Shown here one piece after another: positions 54,794 to 62,547 of a stretch of DNA of 64,000 nt. The notes below the pieces were generated by a model. It did no database searches and was not told where the DNA came from. It saw only the letters and a program-made list of their open reading frames with translations. The DNA comes from Luteibacter sp. Sphag1AF (lineage in GTDB: Bacteria; Pseudomonadota; Gammaproteobacteria; Xanthomonadales; Rhodanobacteraceae): assembly GCF_014192715.1 (NCBI RefSeq), contig NZ_JACHYH010000004.1, positions 124,001 to 188,000 of the forward strand, written 5' to 3'. The number at the start of each line of letters is the position of its first letter. The first letter of the stretch is position 1. A program made the translations under genes and the position numbers.

Positions 54794-55717
54794 ATGGCCC
54801 TCGATACCCCCACCCGTGAACGCATCGAAACGCTCCTGAACGACCACGAAGTGGTGCTGTTCATGAAGGGTTCGCGCGCCCAGCCGATGTGCGGCTTTTC
54901 CGCTGCCGCCACCAACACGCTGAACGAACTGCTGCCCACGTACCACACGGTCGACGTCCTGTCGGACCCGGAAATCCGTGAAGGCATCAAGGAATACGGC
55001 CAGTGGCCCACCATTCCGCAGCTGTATGTGAAGGGTGAGCTGGTGGGCGGTTCGGACATCATCCGCCAGCTGTATACCAGCGGTGAGCTGCACACCCTGT
55101 TCGGTGCGTCGCCGCCGGATCGCACGCCGCCTGAAATCACCATCACCGACAAGGCCGCTGACGCCATCCGTGGTGGCATGGCCAGCGCGCAGGGCATGTC
55201 GCTGCATCTGGAAATCGGCCCGGACCACAGCGCGGGCTTCCAGCTTGCACCCGCTGGCGACCACGACATCGTGGTGCACGCCAACGGTATCGAAGTGCAT
55301 TTCGATCCGGGCAGCGCTCAGCGTGCCAAGGGCGTGATTATCGACTGGGTGTCCACCGTGCAGGGCGAAGGCCTCAGCCTCAAGTTCCCGGGCGCCGTCG
55401 AGATCCACTCGATGACCGTCGTTGAACTGAAGGCTCGTCTGGACGCGAACGACATCGTGCTGGTGGACGTCCGCCCGGCGCACGCACGCGCCATCGCCGC
55501 GCCGTTGCCGCAGGCACGCATCCTGGAAGACGAAGGCTACGAAGCGCTGGCAGCACTGCCGAAAGACACGGCCATCGCGTTCATCTGCCACCACGGCATT
55601 TCCAGCCGCGCAGCCGCCGAGCGCTTCGCCGCTCATGGCTTCACGCAGCTGTACAACGTGGAAGGCGGCATGGATGCATGGTCGGTCCAGATCGACAGCA
55701 GCGTTCCGCGTTACTGA
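54794..55717 (+). CDS. Monothiol glutaredoxin - IscA-like - rhodanese fusion (Grx4 family)
   Basis: Protein of 307 residues with three parts. Residues 1-105 are a Grx4-type monothiol glutaredoxin (CGFS near 33-36, WPTIPQLY, GGSDI). About 115-205 resembles an A-type Fe-S carrier (ITITDKAADAIRGG, VHFDPGSA, GEGLSLKFPGA) but lacks the three cysteines that bind clusters in IscA. About 210-307 is a rhodanese domain with VDVRP and the active-site CHHGISSR. Grx4 proteins bind and deliver 2Fe-2S clusters; the fusion suggests joined sulphur and cluster handling. Similar fusions exist in Xanthomonadales. The start aligns with Grx4 proteins. Confidence 0.9.
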   Translation: MALDTPTRERIETLLNDHEVVLFMKGSRAQPMCGFSAAATNTLNELLPTYHTVDVLSDPEIREGIKEYGQWPTIPQLYVKGELVGGSDIIRQLYTSGELHTLFGASPPDRTPPEITITDKAADAIRGGMASAQGMSLHLEIGPDHSAGFQLAPAGDHDIVVHANGIEVHFDPGSAQRAKGVIIDWVSTVQGEGLSLKFPGAVEIHSMTVVELKARLDANDIVLVDVRPAHARAIAAPLPQARILEDEGYEALAALPKDTAIAFICHHGISSRAAAERFAAHGFTQLYNVEGGMDAWSVQIDSSVPRY

Positions 55718-55755
55718 TCCGCTTGAAACCTGCCTGCCCCTGAGGCAGGCATGAA

Positions 55756-55789
55756 AAGGCCCCCATCGTCCGATGGGGGCCTTCTTTTT
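55756..55789. terminator. Strong bidirectional Rho-independent terminator
   Basis: A 13-base stem (55756-55768 with 55771-55783) with a 2-base apparent loop, an A-run on one side and CTTCTTTTT on the other. It lies between the glutaredoxin fusion gene and the convergent S53 peptidase gene and can serve both. Confidence 0.9.
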
Positions 55790-55799
55790 GCGCGCTACA

Positions 55800-58301
55800 T
55801 CAGTTCGTCCAGGTAGCCTTCAAGGTCACACCGGAGAACGCGGCATAGCCATTCAACATCACGTAGTACGTGCCGGTCTGCGGCGACGCGACAGTGCAGC
55901 TTTCGGTGTTGCCCGTCACGTACGGGCGGCAGTCGTAGCTGGAGGTCGTCGGTGCCGAGCCGAACTTCAGGTACAGATCCGCATCACCGGTACCGCCGGA
56001 AATCGCGACCTTGAGGTTGGTGGCTCCGGCCGGGATCGTGATGGTGTATCTCAGCTGCGCATTCTTCGCCGCCGCAAGACCCGTCACAGCCACGCCGTTG
56101 CTCAGCACGTTGCCACCCGTCCCGCTGCTCACCGTGACCGAGGTCGACTTCGAATTGGTGGCACCGCCGTTGTCCGTCACTGTCTCCGTCGCCGTGTACG
56201 TGCCTGCGGCGGCATAGGTGTGGCTCGGGCTCGCAGTGGTCGACGTGGAGCCGTCGCCGAAGGTCCACGCGTGCGATGCAATCGTGCCGTCGCTGTCCGT
56301 GGAGCTGTCGGTGAAGGTCGCGGTCAGACCGCTGGTTACCACGCTGAAGTTTGCCACCGGCGGCGTGTTGGTCGTACCACCACCGCTGACCCAGTTGGCC
56401 TGCGCATACGTGTTGAGCTTGGAAATATCAAAGCTGCCGAAGCCGGTCGCCTGATCGAAGCCCGTGGTCGCGGTGTAGCCGTGGTTCTGATAACCGTTGT
56501 TGCCCGAGGTCACGTCATGCAGCAGCGATGTCTGCGTCGGGAAAGCGGCGTAGAAGTTCGATGCCGGGAAGCCGATGGCGTTGTTCGCTGCCGACTCGAT
56601 ACGGGCAAACGCACCCACGAACAACGGCGAGGCCAGACTGGTACCGCCCACCTGTTCGTTGGAACCGTTCACCACGATGACCGCACCTGACGACGAGGCC
56701 GCATCGAAGGCCAGATCAGGACCGACGCGCTTGCTCGCACCCAGTGCCGTGACCTGCCAGGCAGGCGCCGTCTCATAAAGGCTGGTGCCGCCACCGGTCG
56801 CCCACAGGCGCTGGTTGTTGTCACCCTCGCTCGGCGCGATGGCAGCGAGGCCTTCATTCCATACCGTCTCACCCGTCCACGTCGTGCCCGTGGTCGAGAG
56901 CGTCGTGCCACCCACCTGAATCACGTACGGGGAGCTGGCCGGTTCGCTGACCGAGTAATGCGTCAGATCGATCTTCACCGTGCCGGCCGAGTTGGCCACG
57001 TAGCCCGGGGAGCCCGAGGTCGGGTCGGTCGACCACTGGTACACGCCTGCGTCGCCCGAAGCGATGGAGAAGGTCTGACCCTGGGCCACGGCCTGCTGGA
57101 AGATCGCATCGTCGGCGGCCTGGGTACCGGACTGCTCTGCCGCCGTCTCATCTTCACCGAGGGAAACGTTGATGATCTTGGCGATGTTGTCGACAACGGC
57201 CTGGTTATAGGTAGAAGTGATGCCAGCGTCCGTGATGCCACTGGAACTGGAGTCGCCGTTGGCCGACGTGTAGAAGATCAGCTGCTTCACGCCACCGGAG
57301 ATGCCGACGATGTCCTGGCTGTCCAGCGACCATTCGCCGTTGGAGTCCGGATCGTTGGCGAACGTGCCGCTGCCCACCTGCTTGACCAGCGTGTTGACCG
57401 TGGAAAGGCCCGCGCCCGTGGTGAACGTCTTCAGATCGGCGACCGTCTGGGTCATCGAGCCCCACGTGATGATGCCCACGGCCGTATTGGTCGCCGCAGG
57501 CACCGAGCCTGCGTCATAAATGGTGGCGAAGTCTTTCGGACTATGCGATGTCACCGCCGCGGCGGCCTGCGTGCTGGAGGCAGGACCGGGAACGGTGACG
57601 TTCTCCGGCTTGTACACGTGATGCAGCGTGTGTTTGACCGACACGTTTTGCAGACCGAGCACAGCGTTGACGCTGTCACCCAGTGCAGCAGGAACCATGG
57701 CCGGCGCATCGTTGGCGAAGAACTGGCGGCCATTGGCGCTGAACTGCTTGATGGACGTATTGAAGCCGTTGACGGCTGAGGTGGTCGTGCCATCTGCGGA
57801 AATCAGCAGATGGTTGGGCGCCACTTCAATATGGGTGAAACCGGATTGTGTCAGATGCGCGACCACGGCCTGGACCTGCGCATCCGTGGGCGCGTAATTC
57901 GCCTTGAACTGTGCAGGTGTGAGGAACTTGCCAAACCGGGCACTTCCTGGCGTGTTCACGTCACTCAGAAATGATTGCAATGCATCCGTGTTGCGAAGCT
58001 TCAGACTCACCACGATGTGCAGCGGGTGATCGGCTTCCAGCGCCGTGACCACGGCACCATTCAAACTCGGTGCGCCGGTCATGTTCAAAACGTACGACGA
58101 AGCAGAAACGGCAGGAGTCGCCGTACTGGCCGCAGTGACCACGCCTGTGGAAGTCGGAGCAAGCAATGCGGCCCGGGTTTTCGTACTCACCCAGCTATCG
58201 GCAGCATGCGCGGAAACGGAAAACATCGCTGCAATCACCGCGACGGAAAGAACAGTCCTGCGGGATACGACGCTCAACCTGTTGAATCCTTGAGTCTTCA
58301 T
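55800..58301 (-). CDS. Pseudomonalisin-like S53 serine-carboxyl peptidase with PKD and PPC domains
   Basis: Secreted acid endopeptidase of 833 residues. Signal peptide (VAVIAAMFSVSAHAA), pro-domain about 60-230 (kumamolisin pro-segment), catalytic domain about 250-610. Catalytic residues are visible: E323 and D327 in GEWSLDSQD, oxyanion D417 in SGDAGV, and S555 in GGTSLASP. A C-terminal calcium region with DVTSGNNG follows. A PKD domain lies at about 630-720 and a PPC domain in the last 100 residues. The start at 58301 has AGGA upstream; an ATG 8 codons earlier is less likely. Probable type II secretion client. Confidence 0.93.
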   Translation of the reverse strand: MKTQGFNRLSVVSRRTVLSVAVIAAMFSVSAHAADSWVSTKTRAALLAPTSTGVVTAASTATPAVSASSYVLNMTGAPSLNGAVVTALEADHPLHIVVSLKLRNTDALQSFLSDVNTPGSARFGKFLTPAQFKANYAPTDAQVQAVVAHLTQSGFTHIEVAPNHLLISADGTTTSAVNGFNTSIKQFSANGRQFFANDAPAMVPAALGDSVNAVLGLQNVSVKHTLHHVYKPENVTVPGPASSTQAAAAVTSHSPKDFATIYDAGSVPAATNTAVGIITWGSMTQTVADLKTFTTGAGLSTVNTLVKQVGSGTFANDPDSNGEWSLDSQDIVGISGGVKQLIFYTSANGDSSSSGITDAGITSTYNQAVVDNIAKIINVSLGEDETAAEQSGTQAADDAIFQQAVAQGQTFSIASGDAGVYQWSTDPTSGSPGYVANSAGTVKIDLTHYSVSEPASSPYVIQVGGTTLSTTGTTWTGETVWNEGLAAIAPSEGDNNQRLWATGGGTSLYETAPAWQVTALGASKRVGPDLAFDAASSSGAVIVVNGSNEQVGGTSLASPLFVGAFARIESAANNAIGFPASNFYAAFPTQTSLLHDVTSGNNGYQNHGYTATTGFDQATGFGSFDISKLNTYAQANWVSGGGTTNTPPVANFSVVTSGLTATFTDSSTDSDGTIASHAWTFGDGSTSTTASPSHTYAAAGTYTATETVTDNGGATNSKSTSVTVSSGTGGNVLSNGVAVTGLAAAKNAQLRYTITIPAGATNLKVAISGGTGDADLYLKFGSAPTTSSYDCRPYVTGNTESCTVASPQTGTYYVMLNGYAAFSGVTLKATWTN

Positions 58302-59041
58302 ATTGGTCCTGTAGGTAAGCCACATGGATTTTGTTCACGAAATAATTCCGTGAACCACGGCACTACTCACTTTGTGGCTTGGCGCGAAGCGGAATTCACA
58401 ATCCGACTCAATGGCAAAAAATCGGGTTATTTATCCGCAAGTTATTACGACGCGCCATCCCCAAAGTTCAACACTCCCCTGCTCATTTCGAGCATCAGCA
58501 TCGCAACCTTTCACTGGGCTTTCCTCTAATTCATCGAGTGAAAAAGTAATCGTCGTTCGTGATGTCGGACACAAAAACAATCCTTGATAGCCCCTTAAAA
58601 CAAGGCATAAACGGCAACATGCCGATAATCAATCGACGTCTGGACGTCCATTCACAAACGCAGGTTTTTACGTAGGACTAATTCCTATTGTTGATTTACT
58701 TACATCGGTATTACGTTTGCTTCACGAGTCGCCATGCGGCCCGTGCGAGTCTTACGACAAAAAAGTGAGGCCGCTTGAGGGATCCATGGATGGCTTGCGT
58801 CGTGTCCTTGGGGAGTAGCTCTTATGTTCACGCCACCTGGTGCCTTCGCGTCATCCGCGCGCCCACGTCCGCACGTACTACCTGATCAGCAAATACAACG
58901 CATGAGCTGAGCGCGCGCCTGCGCGCATATCCGGCCTTGCGAACCCGTTGTGCACTGCACGACGGGCAGGGGAGGTTTTTGCCGTCAAAAAGGGCGGTGG
59001 ATTCACTAACGCGAAAACGTTCGTACATTGAGGAGGCGTTT
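58302..59041. other. Long divergent intergenic region, S53 peptidase / Oar receptor
   Basis: 740 bases, clearly richer in A+T than coding DNA, especially 58500-58720. It holds a 23-base palindrome near the peptidase start (separate entry) and TGGACGTCCA at about 58643. AGGAGG lies just before 59042. No gene or RNA is evident; a small regulatory RNA cannot be excluded. Confidence 0.5.
58333..58355. promoter_or_regulatory. Palindrome upstream of the S53 peptidase gene
   Basis: GTTCACG-N9-CGTGAAC with perfect 7-base arms, 32 bases before the peptidase start codon. It may be an operator or, if transcribed, a leader hairpin. Confidence 0.5.
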
Positions 59042-62000
59042 ATGCCCGTTGTAACCCGTTCCCATAATCCCACCCCTCGCCGACTGGCTCTCGCCGTGGC
59101 CATCGCCTTTGGCGTGGTCGGCGCAGGCGGCGCATGGGCGCAAAGCAATTCCACTGGCGTTATCTTCGGTTCTGCCGCACCGGGGGACACCATCCACATT
59201 GAAAATGCAGGCACTGGTTTCAAGCGTGACCTGGTGACCGATTCCAGTGGCCGATATCGTGCGGCGTCGTTGCCGATCGGCGTTTATAACGTGTCGCTGA
59301 TTCGCAACGGTACAACCGTCGACTCGCACAACGGCGTACAGACGTCCATCAGCCAGGGTACGGACGTGTCCTTCGCTGCAGGTGCCTCGGCCTCGTCGGC
59401 CAGCGCCACCACGCTCGGCACGGTCGAGGTATCGGGCAACACCCTGCCTGCCATCGACGTCAGCTCGGTTGACTCCCGTACGGTGCTGTCATCCGATCAG
59501 CTGCAGAAGCTGCCGATTGCACGCACGTCCATCAGCTCCATCGCGCTGCTCGCGCCGGGTACGGTGCAGGCGGCACGCGGTTACGGCAACGCGCTGTCGT
59601 TCGGTGGCTCGTCGGCCTCTGAGAATGCCTATTACATCAACGGATTCCAGGCCACCAACCCGCTGACCGGCGTGAGCTCGCGCCAGCTTCCCTATGACGC
59701 CATTGATCAGGAACAGGTGCTCATCGGTGGTTACGGCGCGGAATATGGCCGCTCCACCGGCGGCGTGATCAACGTGGTCAGCAAGCGCGGCACCAACGAG
59801 TTCAAGGGCGACATCCAGGTACTGTGGTCACCCAGCGAACTCGCGCAGCAGCCCCGGGACGTCCGGCTGAGGAGTGGAACGCTGTATGAGAAGGGCAACG
59901 CGTTTGCACTTCGCAACAACGACAACCTTCAGTACTCCGGATCGTTCTCCGGCCCGCTCATCAAAGACAAGCTGTTCTTCTTCGTTGCGGCCGACTGGAT
60001 CAAGCAGACCGGCGACTACACCGGCCCCACGTCCGTCAGTGACGATGAGCATCAGTCCGCGAAGACCCGCCGCTGGTTGGGCAAGATCGACTGGAACATC
60101 ACCGACAATCACATCCTTGAATTCACGGGCTTCGGTGATAACGAACAGACCGATTCGACGCTCTATGCGTACAACTACGCCACCGGTCGCGGCAACTTCC
60201 TGGGCACGCAGTACACCAAGAACTACAACCTGACCCAGACCAACGCGACGCCCGGCGGCAACACGTATATCGGCCACTACACCGGCTACATCACCGACGA
60301 CTTCATCATCAATGCCATGTATGGCCGCTCCAACTCCAGCCATCAGCAGACGGTGAATGGCGTTTCCGGCACCCCCTGCCCTCTGATCACCGACGCACGC
60401 GCCGAGTTCACCAACAACCGCCAGACGGGCTGCCTGGTTGGTGCATCCACCACGCTGCTTCCGGGTGCCAGCGACAAGACCCGTGGCTGGAACATCAACC
60501 TTGAGTATCACCTCGGCGACCACGATCTGCGCGCCGGTATGGATAACTACGTGCTCCGCGCAACCTCCGGCGCCATCCCTGTGGGCGGCACGGCATACAT
60601 CTACAACGACGTGGGTGACGGTACGTCGATCAAGCAGCGCCTCATCAACCTTGGCCTGAGCCCGACGCTGTACAACCCGGCCGACTTCCCGAACGGTTAC
60701 TACGTTGAATCGTCGGCCCTCACCACCGGCACGTCTGCCCGCACCAATCAGCGTTCGCAGTTCATCGAAGATCGCTGGCAGATCACCGACCGCGTGAGCA
60801 CGCAGATCGGCTTGCGCAATGAGCAGTTCACCAACTACAACGGCGTGGGCGAGGTCTACGCGAAAGAGCGCCATCAGCTCGACCCGCGCCTGGGCGTTTC
60901 ATGGGACGTGTACGGCGACAGCTCGCTGAAGGTGTATGCGAATGCGGGCCGTTACCACCTCGGCCTGCCCACCAGCGTCGCGATTCGCGGTGCCGGCCCG
61001 TCCACCTTCCCGTCGCAGTACTTCTCCTTCACCGGCATCGATCCGGTCACCGGTATTCCGCAGGGCCTGAGCACGGGCGCACCGTACTCGCAGACCTACT
61101 ACCTCAACGGCGCCAACGGTACTCCGCCTGACGCCAAGACCGTCTCCGCGCAGCAACTGCACTCGTACTACCAGGATGAATACATCCTCGGCTTCGACAA
61201 GCAGATGCCGGACAACTGGGTCGTGGGTGCGAAACTCATGTACCGCAAGCTGCGCAGCCTGATCGACGATACGTGCGATCCGGGTCCGCTGCAGGCCTGG
61301 GGCGATGCCAATGGTGTGGGTCCGCAGGTGGCCGCCGGTATTGCACGAAGCACCGGTTGCTGGCTGTACAACCCGGGGCGCGCCAACACCTTCACGCTGT
61401 CGCCGGCTGATGGCCAGTACATCAGCGTTCCGCTGACCGCCGACGCGATTGGCGAACCGAAGCCGAAGCGTGCGTACTACATGGTGAACCTGTATGCAGA
61501 GCATCAGTTCGCCGACAAGTGGTACGGCCGCATCGACTACACGTTCTCTCGCAGCTACGGCAACTCGGAAGGCCAGCTCGATTCGGACATCGTGCAGGCT
61601 GACGTGTCGACCACAGAAAGCTGGGACTTCCCGGCCATCATGGAAAACACCAACGGCCCGCTGCCCAACGACCAGAAGCACCAGCTGCGCGTTTTCGGCA
61701 CGTATTCTCCCACGGACGAATGGCAGTTCTCCACGGTGACCCGTGTGGCCTCCGGCACGCCGGTCAGCTGCATTGGTGTTCGTCCGACCTCGGCGGGCGG
61801 CGACCCGTTCGGTTACGGCCCGGCCTATTTCTGGTGCAACGGCCAGCCATCACCCCGCGGTTCACGTGGCCGCACACCCTGGACGTATAACCTTGATGTG
61901 AGCGCCGCCTGGAAGCCGGCTTTCCTGGATCACAAGCTCGCCCTCAGCATCGACGTATTCAACCTTTTGGGTAAGCAGCGCGTTACCCAGTACTTCGAGG

Positions 62001-62107
62001 TCGGCGAACTGCCCAACGGCTCACCGAACCCGAACTATCTGCGTCCGCGTTCGTTCCAGGATCCGCGCTATGTACGCCTGGGTGCCCGTTACGATTTCAC
62101 GCTTTAA
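59042..62107 (+). CDS. Oar-like TonB-dependent receptor
   Basis: Outer-membrane protein of 1,021 residues. Signal peptide (VAIAFGVVGAGGAWAQ), then a carboxypeptidase-regulatory-like Ig domain (about 35-115), a plug with LSSDQLQKLPIARTSISSIALL and EYGRSTGGVINVVSKRGTNEFKG, and a large barrel ending YVRLGARYDFTL. This is the Oar/OmpA-related group found in many copies in Xanthomonadales, whose ligands are mostly unknown (peptides or glycans suspected). AGGAGG precedes the ATG. It is followed by a strong terminator and a second, similar receptor. Confidence 0.92.
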   Translation: MPVVTRSHNPTPRRLALAVAIAFGVVGAGGAWAQSNSTGVIFGSAAPGDTIHIENAGTGFKRDLVTDSSGRYRAASLPIGVYNVSLIRNGTTVDSHNGVQTSISQGTDVSFAAGASASSASATTLGTVEVSGNTLPAIDVSSVDSRTVLSSDQLQKLPIARTSISSIALLAPGTVQAARGYGNALSFGGSSASENAYYINGFQATNPLTGVSSRQLPYDAIDQEQVLIGGYGAEYGRSTGGVINVVSKRGTNEFKGDIQVLWSPSELAQQPRDVRLRSGTLYEKGNAFALRNNDNLQYSGSFSGPLIKDKLFFFVAADWIKQTGDYTGPTSVSDDEHQSAKTRRWLGKIDWNITDNHILEFTGFGDNEQTDSTLYAYNYATGRGNFLGTQYTKNYNLTQTNATPGGNTYIGHYTGYITDDFIINAMYGRSNSSHQQTVNGVSGTPCPLITDARAEFTNNRQTGCLVGASTTLLPGASDKTRGWNINLEYHLGDHDLRAGMDNYVLRATSGAIPVGGTAYIYNDVGDGTSIKQRLINLGLSPTLYNPADFPNGYYVESSALTTGTSARTNQRSQFIEDRWQITDRVSTQIGLRNEQFTNYNGVGEVYAKERHQLDPRLGVSWDVYGDSSLKVYANAGRYHLGLPTSVAIRGAGPSTFPSQYFSFTGIDPVTGIPQGLSTGAPYSQTYYLNGANGTPPDAKTVSAQQLHSYYQDEYILGFDKQMPDNWVVGAKLMYRKLRSLIDDTCDPGPLQAWGDANGVGPQVAAGIARSTGCWLYNPGRANTFTLSPADGQYISVPLTADAIGEPKPKRAYYMVNLYAEHQFADKWYGRIDYTFSRSYGNSEGQLDSDIVQADVSTTESWDFPAIMENTNGPLPNDQKHQLRVFGTYSPTDEWQFSTVTRVASGTPVSCIGVRPTSAGGDPFGYGPAYFWCNGQPSPRGSRGRTPWTYNLDVSAAWKPAFLDHKLALSIDVFNLLGKQRVTQYFEVGELPNGSPNPNYLRPRSFQDPRYVRLGARYDFTL

Positions 62108-62171
62108 AGGAATAACAAGACCGAAGGGCGGCGACTCACGATGGGTCGCCCGCCTTAGCACTCCCCAGATT

Positions 62172-62205
62172 CGGCAACTACCAGAGGGTAGTTGCCGTTT
62201 TTTTT
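62172..62205 (+). terminator. Rho-independent terminator of the first Oar-like gene
   Basis: An 11-base perfect stem (62172-62182 with 62187-62197), a 4-base loop and eight Ts. Confidence 0.92.
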
Positions 62206-62547
62206 GAAAGCAATTTGAAAGCCGAACGCCGCGCGATAAGTTTCGACTGCGCGTCAGAAGGATGAAAGATATTTCATACAACTCATGTCAACGAAACTTT
62301 CACGGTAATTTCCTGCAACAGGAAACCGCGTCAAATGGACGTCCGAGCGATTTCATGCGATTGCGAAAGATGAATTGACGCAAGTCCCGTACCAAAACCA
62401 TGCACGCAATAACTTGCGTTCAGCAAAAGGCACATTGCCGCGTCTCAACACACCAAGTAGCGTCCGCCCCGGTCGAACGTTTTACTTTCGTTAAACGTTG
62501 GCAACCACACACACACGTGGGCAATCAGAACCGGGGAGATTCACAAA
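62206..62547. other. Upstream region of the second Oar-like gene
   Basis: 342 bases, A-T richer, with a 24-base inverted repeat at 62476-62499 and GGACGTCC at about 62338. GGGGAG precedes the start at 62548. The preceding terminator means that the second receptor has its own promoter here. No gene evident. Confidence 0.55.
62476..62499. promoter_or_regulatory. Inverted repeat upstream of the second Oar-like gene
   Basis: AACGTTT-N10-AAACGTT with perfect 7-base arms, ending 48 bases before the start codon. Candidate operator. Confidence 0.4.

Noticed and set aside
58828-59223. A 131-codon minus-strand frame overlapping the Oar-like gene start
   Set aside because: Overlaps the signal-peptide region of a certain gene, has no ribosome site and no recognisable features.
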